Below, one piece after another: positions 9,763 to 17,681 of a stretch of DNA of 64,000 nt (positions are counted from its first letter, which is position 1; each line of letters starts with the position of its first letter). Origin of the DNA: Desulfobulbaceae bacterium (GTDB taxonomy: Bacteria > Desulfobacterota > Desulfobulbia > Desulfobulbales > Desulfocapsaceae); the NCBI GenBank assembly GCA_009773475.1, contig WSXV01000004.1, positions 124,001-188,000 on the forward strand, written 5' to 3'. The position numbers were made by a program, and so were the translations under genes. Below the pieces are notes generated by a model. It searched no databases and had not been told where the DNA came from. It saw nothing but the letters and a program-made list of their open reading frames with translations.

Positions 9763-10536
9763 TTATACGCAACTTTTCTTGAGATGTTCCTCCACCCGCC
9801 GAAGATCATCTGGAGTATCCACCTCAATGGAGTCATGTTCAGTCAGCACCACTCTGATCTTATATCCGTATTCCAGAGCCCGTAATTGCTCGAGCTTTTC
9901 AAAGCGCTCCCACTCCCCTTCCTGCAGTGCAACAAAGGTCAGCAGAAACCCCTTCCGATAGGCATAAAATCCAAGATGTTTGTAATAAGTCGGAGCTATC
10001 GTCTCTTCTGGATTGCGCTGGAACGGTACCGGAGAACGGGAAAAATAGAGGGCATTGTAATTGTGATCAAAGACGGTCTTGACATGGTTGGGGTCGTTGA
10101 TCTCCTCCGGACGAATGATTTTGTAAATCAGAGTGGACATCGGCAGGGCCGGATCATCCAGCAGGGGCTGCACCACCTGGGCCACAATCTCCTGCGCAAA
10201 CAGTGGCTGATCCCCTTGAATATTGACCACCACATCATGCTCGGATATATTCAGCAACTCGGCGGCTTCGGCCAGACGGTCAGAACCCGAGACATGATCG
10301 CTTCTAGTCAGCACATATTCCCCACCAAAGGATGCCACGCATTCGCCAATTCGCATATCATCGGTGGCGACCACCACCCGGCTTAAGAGCTCCACCCGTT
10401 GCGCCCGCTCCACCACATGCTGGATCATCGGCTTGCCGGCAATCAGGGCCAGGGGTTTTCCGGCAAAACGATTGGAAAGATAACGGGCTGGAATAATGGC
10501 CACGACCGCGGGTTTATGATTTTTTACGGGTTCCAT
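9763..10536 (-). CDS. kdsB: 3-deoxy-manno-octulosonate cytidylyltransferase
   Basis: KdsB activates Kdo as CMP-Kdo for attachment to lipid A, showing that the organism makes a Kdo-containing lipopolysaccharide. The 257-residue protein has AIIPARYLSNRFAGKPL with the nucleotide-binding RFxGKPL motif, VVVATDD, VSGSDRLAEA, VVNIQGDQPL, YYKHLGFYAYR and EKLEQLRALEYGYKI, all in family order. It opens a minus-strand group with mdh and the CofD/YvcK-like gene, with no obvious functional link to them. The upstream region is shared with the divergent rsmJ. Confidence 0.96.
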   Translation of the reverse strand: MEPVKNHKPAVVAIIPARYLSNRFAGKPLALIAGKPMIQHVVERAQRVELLSRVVVATDDMRIGECVASFGGEYVLTRSDHVSGSDRLAEAAELLNISEHDVVVNIQGDQPLFAQEIVAQVVQPLLDDPALPMSTLIYKIIRPEEINDPNHVKTVFDHNYNALYFSRSPVPFQRNPEETIAPTYYKHLGFYAYRKGFLLTFVALQEGEWERFEKLEQLRALEYGYKIRVVLTEHDSIEVDTPDDLRRVEEHLKKSCV

Positions 10537-10709
10537 AAGGGTAATCAGTGTATTATCTGTGAGTCACTTATCCGGTTCATCGAGGTCAGAAAGTTGCCTC
10601 TATTTCTCAATATGTGCGCCCAACGAAAGTCGATTTGGATTCGAGTCTTGTTGGGGAGAAGGTGGACCTCCTGATTTTGCTCAGCAGGTAAAAACAATTG
10701 ATCAGCTTT

Positions 10710-10732
10710 CTTGGCATGCTCTGCCTGCCAAG
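10710..10732. other. Hairpin in the kdsB-rsmJ divergent spacer
   Basis: CTTGGCA at 10710-10716 pairs perfectly with TGCCAAG at 10726-10732 around a nine-base loop. It sits about 37 bp upstream of the chosen rsmJ start, within a 232-bp spacer that must also hold the kdsB promoter. No T-run follows, so it is not a terminator. It may be a leader structure or chance. Confidence 0.3.
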
Positions 10733-10768
10733 TCAATAATAATCATCCCGGAAATCCCAAAAATTATA

Positions 10769-11584
10769 ATGACTACTCGCCCTTTCCTGCCTGAGAACAC
10801 CCTTGCACTGGCGATAATCTGCGATCCGGAAGACGACGCAGCCCTTCAGGCCAAGGCACACACCCTGGCCAAATCCCTGCACCTCAGGGAGGGGAGCCCA
10901 GGCAGCAGTCCTCACTCTTTTCTGCTGGTCTATACCGAAAATGGCCTGGAACTGCGGACCTTCAGCCTCGAATCAAACCGCTCCCCAACACCCCTGAGCA
11001 TTGATTTTATCTCCGGCAATACCGGCTATCGCCTTCTGCACGGCGGCGGCATCCATCAGCCTCTGGCCAGAGCGGTCGGGCTGAAACCAGGAGTTCGGCC
11101 AAGCATTATTGATGCCACCGCTGGGCTTGGAGTCGATGGCTTTATTCTGGCAAGTCTTGGCTGTCAGGTCACCATGATTGAACGCTCACCGGTGATGGTC
11201 GCGCTTCTGGGCGACGGACTGGAACGGGCGGCACACCATCCCGCAACCAGAGAGACTGCAGAGCGGATTAAGCTTTGTCTCGGCAATGCCCAGGAGATTA
11301 TCCCCGGCCTCGAAAATCGACCGGCCACCATCTATCTCGATCCCATGTACCCCCATCGCCGCAGCTCCGCCCTCAACAAACAGGAGATGCGAACCATCCG
11401 CGAACTTGTCGGGGATGACCCGGACGCCGCAGCCCTTCTTGAAACTGCCCTGGAGATTGCCACCAACCGGGTGGTGGTCAAGCGGCCCAAAGGTGCTCCG
11501 CTACTCAATACCAGATGTCCTTCCCATACCATCGAGATGAAAAACAGTCGCTTTGATGTGTACCTGACCGGACTCTCACGATAA
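10769..11584 (+). CDS. rsmJ: 16S rRNA (guanine-1516-N2)-methyltransferase RsmJ
   Basis: The 271-residue protein carries the RsmJ hallmarks: the SAM-binding IIDATAGLGVDGFILASLGC, MIERSPVMVALLGDGLERA, the catalytic YLDPMYPHRRSSALNKQEMR, RVVVKRPKGAP and the C-terminal SRFDVYL. RsmJ methylates G1516 of 16S rRNA during 30S assembly. The frame stays open for 70 codons upstream of ATG 10769, but that part has no family similarity and overlaps the divergent promoter region, so I chose the later ATG. The ribosome site there is weak. The gene is alone on the plus strand and ends 30 bp before the convergent rlmH. Confidence 0.88.
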   Translation: MTTRPFLPENTLALAIICDPEDDAALQAKAHTLAKSLHLREGSPGSSPHSFLLVYTENGLELRTFSLESNRSPTPLSIDFISGNTGYRLLHGGGIHQPLARAVGLKPGVRPSIIDATAGLGVDGFILASLGCQVTMIERSPVMVALLGDGLERAAHHPATRETAERIKLCLGNAQEIIPGLENRPATIYLDPMYPHRRSSALNKQEMRTIRELVGDDPDAAALLETALEIATNRVVVKRPKGAPLLNTRCPSHTIEMKNSRFDVYLTGLSR

Positions 11585-11613
11585 CAGACCACTACAGATG
11601 CTCTTGCCTGCCC

Positions 11614-12081
11614 TTATTTATGATACTTTTCCCCGGCTCTGATGGTATGGGCCCGATACAACTGCTCCAGGAGAAAAAGCCGGGTCATGTCATGGGTAAA
11701 AGTCATCTGCGACAGGGAGAGCAGCAGATCGGCCTTGTCCACCAGCGTCTTTGAATGACCAAGGGGCCCGCCAATAAGCAGGCTCACCTGCTTGAGCCCC
11801 TGTTGTTCCCACTGTCCGATGAGGTCCGCCAGGCCCTCCGAGGTAAACTGACGGCCGCGAAAATCAAGGGCAACCTTCAAGGCCCCGGCAGGGACATGGC
11901 TGAGAAGCAGGCGACCATCCTCCTCTTTTTCCTGTTCTTCACTCCACTGGGATTTTTTTTTGTGCTGGATGTGTTTTATCGATACCCTGGTGTAATGCTG
12001 CAGGCGTCCGGCAAACTCGGCTATCCCTTCGCTCAAATAGCTGTCTTTGGTCTTTCCAAGCAGGAGAAGCTCAAAAATCAC
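11614..12081 (-). CDS. rlmH: 23S rRNA (pseudouridine-1915-N3)-methyltransferase RlmH
   Basis: RlmH is a small SPOUT-class methyltransferase that modifies pseudouridine 1915 in helix 69 of 23S rRNA on assembled ribosomes. This 155-residue copy has normal length and the expected N-terminal MIFELLLLGKTK, ALDFRGRQFTSEGLA, the knot motif LLIGGPLGHSK, LSLSQMTFTHDMTRLFLLEQLYRA and the C-terminal GEKYHK. Relatives usually read GGPEG where this one has GGPLG. The gene heads toward the 3' end of rsmJ and is followed upstream by the YkgJ-like and YqgE genes on the same strand. Confidence 0.95.
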   Translation of the reverse strand: MIFELLLLGKTKDSYLSEGIAEFAGRLQHYTRVSIKHIQHKKKSQWSEEQEKEEDGRLLLSHVPAGALKVALDFRGRQFTSEGLADLIGQWEQQGLKQVSLLIGGPLGHSKTLVDKADLLLSLSQMTFTHDMTRLFLLEQLYRAHTIRAGEKYHK

Positions 12082-12121
12082 GGCTGCTCACGACGAAGCC
12101 ATGATCGTAATGAGCGGAATA

Positions 12122-12523
12122 TCAGCACAGAACCGTTCCCTGGGCGTCAATGATCGACTGGAGAATCCGGCAGAATTCCTCATAGGAAATCTGCTGATTA
12201 ATTCCGGGGCAAGATGCCTTGATTGTCTTAAAATTATTTTCATCGGTGAGCAGCGAGGGATGCATGGGCCACTGCCCGCAACGCCAGGGACGCCCGGCAT
12301 AAATGGTGCAACCGTTGTTGAAGAAAATACAATGTCCAGCAACAATTTTCATCTGGACAATATTGCCGGTCACCCGCCAATATTTTTTCCGGACCTCCTC
12401 CTCGCTCAGGCCCAAGGCTTCAACCATCCGCCGTTGATCCTCTTCATCCAGAGAAACGGTTGTTTTGCCTATACAACAATACCCGCAGCGCACACACTCA
12501 AAAATCTTTTGCATTTCATCCAT
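12122..12523 (-). CDS. YkgJ-family cysteine-cluster protein (putative Zn/Fe chelator)
   Basis: The 133-residue protein starts with a CVRCGYCC cluster and continues with CIFFNNGCTIYAGRPWRCGQWP and a final ASCPG, the cysteine pattern of the YkgJ/UPF0153 family thought to bind iron or zinc. No enzyme activity is established for most members. I chose the ATG at 12523 because an AGGCAGG ribosome site sits just upstream; the TTG six codons earlier is less likely. It lies 29 bp downstream of the YqgE-family gene and before rlmH, probably in one transcript. Confidence 0.82.
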   Translation of the reverse strand: MDEMQKIFECVRCGYCCIGKTTVSLDEEDQRRMVEALGLSEEEVRKKYWRVTGNIVQMKIVAGHCIFFNNGCTIYAGRPWRCGQWPMHPSLLTDENNFKTIKASCPGINQQISYEEFCRILQSIIDAQGTVLC

Positions 12524-12552
12524 AACAACCTGCCTCTTCAAAGAAAACTATA

Positions 12553-13128
12553 TTACGCATTTCCCACCACATCATCATAGGTGGAGATATCAATTCCATA
12601 CAGCATTGCCGCCCGTTGCCATTTATCGGGGTCGGGGACGTCAAAGATAATGGCATCATCACCGGGTACAACCAGCCAACCCTCTGCGATGAGTTCCATT
12701 TCCAATTGGCCGGGCCCCCAGCCGGCATATCCCAGGAGGAAGAGAAATTTCTCCGGCCCCTGACTCCTGGCAATATCCTCAAGAACACTGGCCTCTCGGC
12801 TTAACGAGATCGTCGAACTGACCGAAAGCTGCTGCTCCGACTGATATTCTGAACTAAACAAGATACAGGCAGTGGTTGGTTCCACCGGCCCGCCATTATA
12901 AACCGGAGGGAGTTTTTTCTCCGGTACGGCAAGATTGGCTCCCCGCAATATCTCATCCATGCTCAGAAAATAATTCGGCCGATTAATAACAAGCGCCATC
13001 GCACCCTCATGACTGTGGGCACAGATATAGAGTACCTGCTCACTGAAACGGGGATCAGGCATCCGGGGCGTAGAGATCAGAAACGAACCGGTCAGGGTAT
13101 CAATTATGGTTTTATTCTCTGGATTCAT
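12553..13128 (-). CDS. yqgE: YqgE/AlgH family protein (UPF0301)
   Basis: The 191-residue protein matches the YqgE/AlgH family: LTGSFLISTPRMPDPRFSEQVLYIC at the start, the HEGAMALVINRP motif, VYNGGPVEP, and LLGYAGWGPGQLEMEL near residue 135. The P. aeruginosa member AlgH was linked to alginate regulation, but the molecular function is unresolved. It is soluble, without a signal peptide. It is the first gene of the minus-strand group with the YkgJ-like gene and rlmH, divergent from glgB across 185 bp. Confidence 0.92.
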   Translation of the reverse strand: MNPENKTIIDTLTGSFLISTPRMPDPRFSEQVLYICAHSHEGAMALVINRPNYFLSMDEILRGANLAVPEKKLPPVYNGGPVEPTTACILFSSEYQSEQQLSVSSTISLSREASVLEDIARSQGPEKFLFLLGYAGWGPGQLEMELIAEGWLVVPGDDAIIFDVPDPDKWQRAAMLYGIDISTYDDVVGNA

Positions 13129-13313
13129 TTCTGTTCAATTCTTTCCATCCGATGTATTGTAAAAAGTGCTCTGTGTGGTAAAAATAATGTTTTGAATCCT
13201 ATCAGAGTTGGCATCTTTTCGTCAAGAACTACCATTAACCAACATTTGCAACACCAAAAAGATCCAAAAGCTGCACTGAAGACCCGCCATCGAAAAACTC
13301 CAGCAAAAGTGAG

Positions 13314-15533
13314 ATGAACGCCATGAACGAACAGCGCGACAGGATACTCAACGCCACACACCACGACCCTTTTCAGTTTTTGGGCGTTCATTTTGCCGGA
13401 GACCGTGAAGAAAAGGTTATAGTTCGTACTTTTCAGCCCCACGCAGCATCAGTTACCCTGGTGACATCATCCTTTTCCCTTTCCATGATAAAAAGCTGTG
13501 ACGAAGGCCTGTTTGAGTTGGAGATGGATCGGGCCGCTTTTCCCGACATCGACCTTGACCCATACAACTATCAGTTCAAGATCATCTATTTTGACGGAAC
13601 TATCCACACCGTCAACGATCCCTACCGTTTTCTCCCGGCCCTCAATGAACAGGACCGCTATCTCTTTAATTTTGGGACCCATTACACACTCTACGAACAT
13701 ATGGGAGCCCATCTGACCCAGCGATCCGGCATCAACGGCACCATTTTCAGGGTCTGGGCCCCGGCTGCTACGCGAGTTTCGGTGCTGGGCAATTTTAATG
13801 GCTGGGACGGACGGGTTCACCCCATGCGTTGCTTGGGGGATTCAGGAATATGGGAGCTATTCCTGCCCGGAATCGGTGAAAACGAACTCTATAAATTTGA
13901 GATCCGCACCCAGCAGGGCGAGATTCTTGAAAAAAACGACCCCTTTCAGTTTTATGGTGAACTTCGCCCCAAAACAGCGTCCATCATCCGCCCCTTAAAT
14001 CAGTACGCTTGGCAGGATGATGAATGGCAACAAAGCAGAAATGATACGCCCCCCTACGAACAGCCCATGGCCATCTACGAGGCCCATCCCGGTTCCTGGC
14101 AGCGGGATCCCGCTGATCCAGATCGTTTCCTAACCTTTCGGGAACTGGCCGACAAGCTTATCCCCTATGTCCAGAAACTAGGTTTCACCCACATCGAGCT
14201 GATGCCGGTGATGGAACACCCACTGGACGAATCCTGGGGGTACCAGGTGACCGGCCCTTTCAGCATGACCAGCCGCTACGGGATCCCTGAAGATTTCATG
14301 TACTTTGTTGATCAGTGCCACCAGAACAATATCGGTGTGATCCTGGACTGGGTGCCGGCCCATTTTCCCAAGGATTCGCACAGCTTGGCCCGTTTTGACG
14401 GAACTGCCCTGTTTGAACACGAAGACCCAAGAAAAGGCGAACATCAGGAATGGGGCACCTTCATTTACAACTATGGCCGTCGCGAGGTCAGCAATTACCT
14501 CATCGCCAACGCCCTTTTCTGGCTGGACAAATACCACATTGACGGACTGCGGGTTGATGCTGTCGCCTCCATGCTCTATCTCGATTATGCCCGCAAAGAA
14601 GGAGAATGGCTTCCCAACGCCTATGGCGGCCGTGAAAATCTGGAGGCCATCGAATTCATCCGCCATCTCAACTCCATCATCTATGAGCGCCATCCCGCCG
14701 CCCTCATGATCGCAGAAGAATCCACCAGTTTCTACGGGGTCTCAAAACCTGCCAGCATCGGGGGCTTAGGCTTCGGCTTCAAATGGAACATGGGCTGGAT
14801 GAATGACATTCTGACCTATTTCGAAAAGGATCCCCTGTATAGACGATATCATCACAACAGCCTTACCTTCTCCATCATGTACGCCTTTTCGGAGAACTTT
14901 ATCCTCCCGCTCTCCCATGACGAAGTGGTGCACGGCAAGCGCTCCCTGCTTGACAAGATGCCGGGGGATCTGTGGCAGAAGTTCGCAAATTTGCGCTTAC
15001 TCCTGCTCACCATGTGGATGCATCCCGGGAAAAAGCTGCTCTTTATGGGCAATGAATTTGGACAATGGACGGAATGGTATTGTAAACAGAGCCTGGACTT
15101 TCATCTGCTTGAGGAAGAACCCCTCCATGCCCAGATGCTGATTTTTATTGAGGAGCTAAACCGTCTCTACCGGGCTAACCCTTGCCTGTGGCAGCTGGAT
15201 TTCAGCCCGGAAGGCTTTCAATGGCTGGACCTTGAGGACCGCCAAAACTCCATTATCTCCTACGTCCGATATGGCAAAAACCGCTCCGACCATCTGGTCT
15301 GCCTGTTCAACTACACCCCCCAGACCCATTATGACTACAAGCTGGGACTGCCCACCGGCAGGAGCTATCAACAGGCATTCTGCTCGGATGAGAGAAAATA
15401 CGGCGGCAGTAACGCCGTCGACATCATCCAGTACCATCCCATCGCAGAACCCTTCGCCCAGGCACAATTTCACACCAAAATCACTGTGCCGCCTTTAGCC
15501 GGCATTATTTTGCGACCTGTCCCCACACCATAG
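13314..15533 (+). CDS. glgB: 1,4-alpha-glucan branching enzyme
   Basis: GlgB introduces alpha-1,6 branches into glycogen. The 739-residue protein has an N-terminal CBM48 module (GTIFRVWAPAATRVSVLGNFNGWDG), then a GH13 barrel with IYEAHPGSW, GVILDWVPAHFPKD, the nucleophile Asp415 in GLRVDAVASML, the acid/base Glu468 in MIAEEST, and LPLSHDEVVHGKRSLLDKMPGD, ending in an all-beta domain. Length matches E. coli GlgB. A second in-frame ATG at 13323 has a better-spaced GAG and could be the true start. No other glycogen genes are adjacent, but galU, gpmI and fbp are in the window. Confidence 0.97.
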   Translation: MNAMNEQRDRILNATHHDPFQFLGVHFAGDREEKVIVRTFQPHAASVTLVTSSFSLSMIKSCDEGLFELEMDRAAFPDIDLDPYNYQFKIIYFDGTIHTVNDPYRFLPALNEQDRYLFNFGTHYTLYEHMGAHLTQRSGINGTIFRVWAPAATRVSVLGNFNGWDGRVHPMRCLGDSGIWELFLPGIGENELYKFEIRTQQGEILEKNDPFQFYGELRPKTASIIRPLNQYAWQDDEWQQSRNDTPPYEQPMAIYEAHPGSWQRDPADPDRFLTFRELADKLIPYVQKLGFTHIELMPVMEHPLDESWGYQVTGPFSMTSRYGIPEDFMYFVDQCHQNNIGVILDWVPAHFPKDSHSLARFDGTALFEHEDPRKGEHQEWGTFIYNYGRREVSNYLIANALFWLDKYHIDGLRVDAVASMLYLDYARKEGEWLPNAYGGRENLEAIEFIRHLNSIIYERHPAALMIAEESTSFYGVSKPASIGGLGFGFKWNMGWMNDILTYFEKDPLYRRYHHNSLTFSIMYAFSENFILPLSHDEVVHGKRSLLDKMPGDLWQKFANLRLLLLTMWMHPGKKLLFMGNEFGQWTEWYCKQSLDFHLLEEEPLHAQMLIFIEELNRLYRANPCLWQLDFSPEGFQWLDLEDRQNSIISYVRYGKNRSDHLVCLFNYTPQTHYDYKLGLPTGRSYQQAFCSDERKYGGSNAVDIIQYHPIAEPFAQAQFHTKITVPPLAGIILRPVPTP

Positions 15534-15541
15534 GAGATATC

Positions 15542-15742
15542 ATGTCAACCCCAACTCAACGACCCGCTGATAAACTGAGAAATGCCATCTGCACATTTTC
15601 CGAACTCCTTCAGCAGTATCCTGAAAAAAGTAGGGCTTCCCTCCTGCGGCAGGTCGAGATCCAGTTTGACCTTTCGCCAAAGGAATGTCAGTTTCTTAAT
15701 ACTCATTTAACGGAATGCCAGGATCAGGGAAACCCCATCTGA
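15542..15742 (+). CDS. Small uncharacterised protein in operon with glgB
   Basis: I do not recognise this 66-residue protein. It is predicted soluble and helical, with a motif-poor sequence (AICTFSELLQQYPEKSRASL, then FDLSPKECQFLNTHLTEC) and no signal peptide. It begins only eight bases after the glgB stop and has an excellent TAGGAG ribosome site, which argues for a real gene cotranscribed with glgB. A role with glycogen branching is only a guess from position. Confidence 0.6.
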   Translation: MSTPTQRPADKLRNAICTFSELLQQYPEKSRASLLRQVEIQFDLSPKECQFLNTHLTECQDQGNPI

Positions 15743-15863
15743 ACTAACCGATCGATAAAAATATCGTAGGCACTGTGCATGGTTGGCAAACCGGAAGAAC
15801 ACACTTATCGTCTAATTTATGGCACTTTTTTTATGATATTGACTGCACGTATGGGAGAATAAA

Positions 15864-16508
15864 ATGGATGCTTACCAGCAACTCATTGCCACCATTGCCT
15901 TGACAATGGGCACTGCCTGGGCCGCAGGGATCAATCTCTATGCAACCATTGCGGTCCTTGGGTATCTTGGAGTCACCGGCAACATTGTTCTTCCCGAACA
16001 GCTGCAAATCCTCCAGAACCCAATGGTGATAGGTGCCGCATCCCTCATGTATGTGGTCGAGTTTTTTGCCGACAAGACCCCGGGGGTGGATACCGGCTGG
16101 GACACCATTCATACCTTTATCCGCATTCCAGCCGGAGTCATGCTGGCTGCCGGGGCAGTGGGTGAGGTTAATCCTGCCGTGGTCATTGTGGCCGGCATCC
16201 TGGGCGGCACCATTTCAGCCACCAGCCACTCCATCAAGGCCGGCTCCAGAATACTGATTAACACCTCACCGGAACCCTTCAGCAACTGGACCGCATCAAT
16301 TCTCGAAGATGTGGCTGTTTTCGTCGGACTCTGGGCTGCGCTCCATCATCCGCTGACTTTTTTGGGTCTTTTCTGCCTTTTTATTTTGCTTGCCATCTGG
16401 CTGTTGCCAAAGATTTGGCAGGGGATCAAGGCGCTTTTCCGCTCCATAAGAACATTCTTCAGTAGCGATGCAACCCCTCCGCCACCACCATCCGCTCGAC
16501 AGACCTGA
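15864..16508 (+). CDS. DUF4126 integral membrane protein
   Basis: The 214-residue protein has several hydrophobic helices (about residues 5-45, 55-75, 85-125, 150-190) and the typical DUF4126 features: a start rich in Gly/Ala with GTAWAAGINLYATI, a central VEFFADKTPGVDTGWDTIHTFIRIPAG, and GGTISATSHSIKAGSR. Its function is unknown; the family sits in the inner membrane. The C-terminus ends in a cytosolic basic, proline-rich tail. A GGGAG ribosome site precedes the ATG. It lies between the glgB pair and rsmE, all on the plus strand. Confidence 0.85.
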   Translation: MDAYQQLIATIALTMGTAWAAGINLYATIAVLGYLGVTGNIVLPEQLQILQNPMVIGAASLMYVVEFFADKTPGVDTGWDTIHTFIRIPAGVMLAAGAVGEVNPAVVIVAGILGGTISATSHSIKAGSRILINTSPEPFSNWTASILEDVAVFVGLWAALHHPLTFLGLFCLFILLAIWLLPKIWQGIKALFRSIRTFFSSDATPPPPPSARQT

Positions 16509-16561
16509 AACTTTTCTATTTATTTACATTACTTTCCGACAGCACTAAAAATCCTCTACCC

Positions 16562-17323
16562 ATGAATATCATTCTCATAGAAAGACAGGAACTTCAGCAC
16601 GACACCGTTATCCTCACCGACCGTCGGGCCAGCCATCTGATCAAGGTTCTCGGGGTAAGCTCTGGTGATTCAGTTCGCATCGGCATTGTTGATGGCCCTC
16701 AAGGACTTGGAATGGTTACTGATATCTGCAAACGCTTTCCTTTTCAGGTTTGTTTACAGGTTCAATTTGCCGAAGAAAACAATCAGAATCCGGGAGAAAA
16801 ACCTTTTATTGATCTGCTCCTGGCACTCCCCCGTCCCATTATGCTTAGACGGATCTTCAGCCAGGCTGCAGCTCTGGGCGTAGAGAATATCTTTATCACC
16901 CATGCCCAGCGGGTGGAAAAAAGTTTTTGGAACGCCACCCTGCTCAACGAAAAGGAATATCGGCCCCATCTGCTGCAAGGTCTCGAGCAGGCCATCGATA
17001 CCAGGGTCCCAAAGATCCATATCCATGAGCGTTTCAAGCCCTTTGTCGAGGATGTTTTGCCGGAAAAAATCAAAGATTACAGCCATCTCCTGATAGCTCA
17101 TCCCGACAGCATCGCACCCCTTAAAGATGTTATCCTCGAAAAGCCTGACAAGATCCTTGTGGCCATTGGCCCGGAAGGTGGCTGGATTGATTATGAGATG
17201 GATCGATTTGCGGAAAGCGGCTTTGCCGCTTTTTCACTGGGAAAACGCATTTTGAAGGTGGATACGGCGGTGGTTGTCATCCATGCGCGCCTCTCTGAAC
17301 GCAGGGACTCCTTTGGAGTGTAA
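16562..17323 (+). CDS. rsmE: 16S rRNA (uracil-1498-N3)-methyltransferase RsmE
   Basis: RsmE is a SPOUT-class enzyme that methylates U1498 of 16S rRNA. The 253-residue protein has an N-terminal PUA-like domain (HLIKVLGVSSGDSVRIGIVDG), then LLLALPRPIMLRRIFSQAAALGV, and the knot with LVAIGPEGGW and FSLGKRILKVDTAVVV. The usual LR-x-ET reads LKVDT here. Length is normal. It is 53 bp downstream of the DUF4126 gene and is followed by a long spacer before gpmI. Confidence 0.94.
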   Translation: MNIILIERQELQHDTVILTDRRASHLIKVLGVSSGDSVRIGIVDGPQGLGMVTDICKRFPFQVCLQVQFAEENNQNPGEKPFIDLLLALPRPIMLRRIFSQAAALGVENIFITHAQRVEKSFWNATLLNEKEYRPHLLQGLEQAIDTRVPKIHIHERFKPFVEDVLPEKIKDYSHLLIAHPDSIAPLKDVILEKPDKILVAIGPEGGWIDYEMDRFAESGFAAFSLGKRILKVDTAVVVIHARLSERRDSFGV

Positions 17324-17413
17324 TCAGTATTTTTTGCTCGTCAGCTGAATCTGTTGGGGGTCGTTCAGGTTCTGGCAAATTGCCAAGTGAATCATATCTG
17401 GCGATGTCAAGGC

Positions 17414-17443
17414 ACGTTTCAGCTACGTTATAAGCTGAAACGT
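17414..17443. repeat. Perfect 11-bp inverted repeat
   Basis: ACGTTTCAGCT at 17414-17424 is exactly complementary to AGCTGAAACGT at 17433-17443 with an eight-base loop. No T-run follows, so a simple intrinsic terminator is unlikely. It may be a dispersed palindromic element or a protein-binding site. A shared GTTTCAGCTA word also occurs in the leader of the cold-shock gene. Confidence 0.7.
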
Positions 17444-17586
17444 CAAACTCCAGGCAACCTGCGATCACAATCGGGGTAATCCTGTGAACAATGATCTTGT
17501 TAACTGGTGTACCGAAAAAACATTGATGATTTCAAATAAATACTGCTCTCAAATTTAAGCAAATGTGCACCCGACACCCAATTTAA

Positions 17587-17616
17587 TTGGAATATCGCTG
17601 CCTATTAAGAGATAAT
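17587..17616 (+). promoter_or_regulatory. Candidate promoter for gpmI
   Basis: TTGGAA and GATAAT are separated by 18 bp and lie about 65 bp upstream of the chosen gpmI start. They fit a sigma-70-type -35/-10 pair moderately well. This is a pattern match only. Confidence 0.35.
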
Positions 17617-17681
17617 GTCAACAGCATCATGACATGCAATTTAAGATTCCACGGAATAACAAACACCTAACAGGAGATCCG

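Larger units (their letters stand above)
17324..17681 (+). other. 358-bp spacer between rsmE and gpmI
   Basis: No coding sequence is convincing here. The region holds a perfect 11-bp inverted repeat (17414-17443), a small TGGCAA/TTGCCA repeat near 17373, and a plausible sigma-70-type promoter (17587-17616) ahead of gpmI. The part just before gpmI is AT-rich. Confidence 0.6.

Noticed and set aside
10559-10768. 70-codon N-terminal extension of rsmJ
   Set aside because: It is not family-like and overlaps the divergent regulatory spacer; ATG 10769 gives the expected length.
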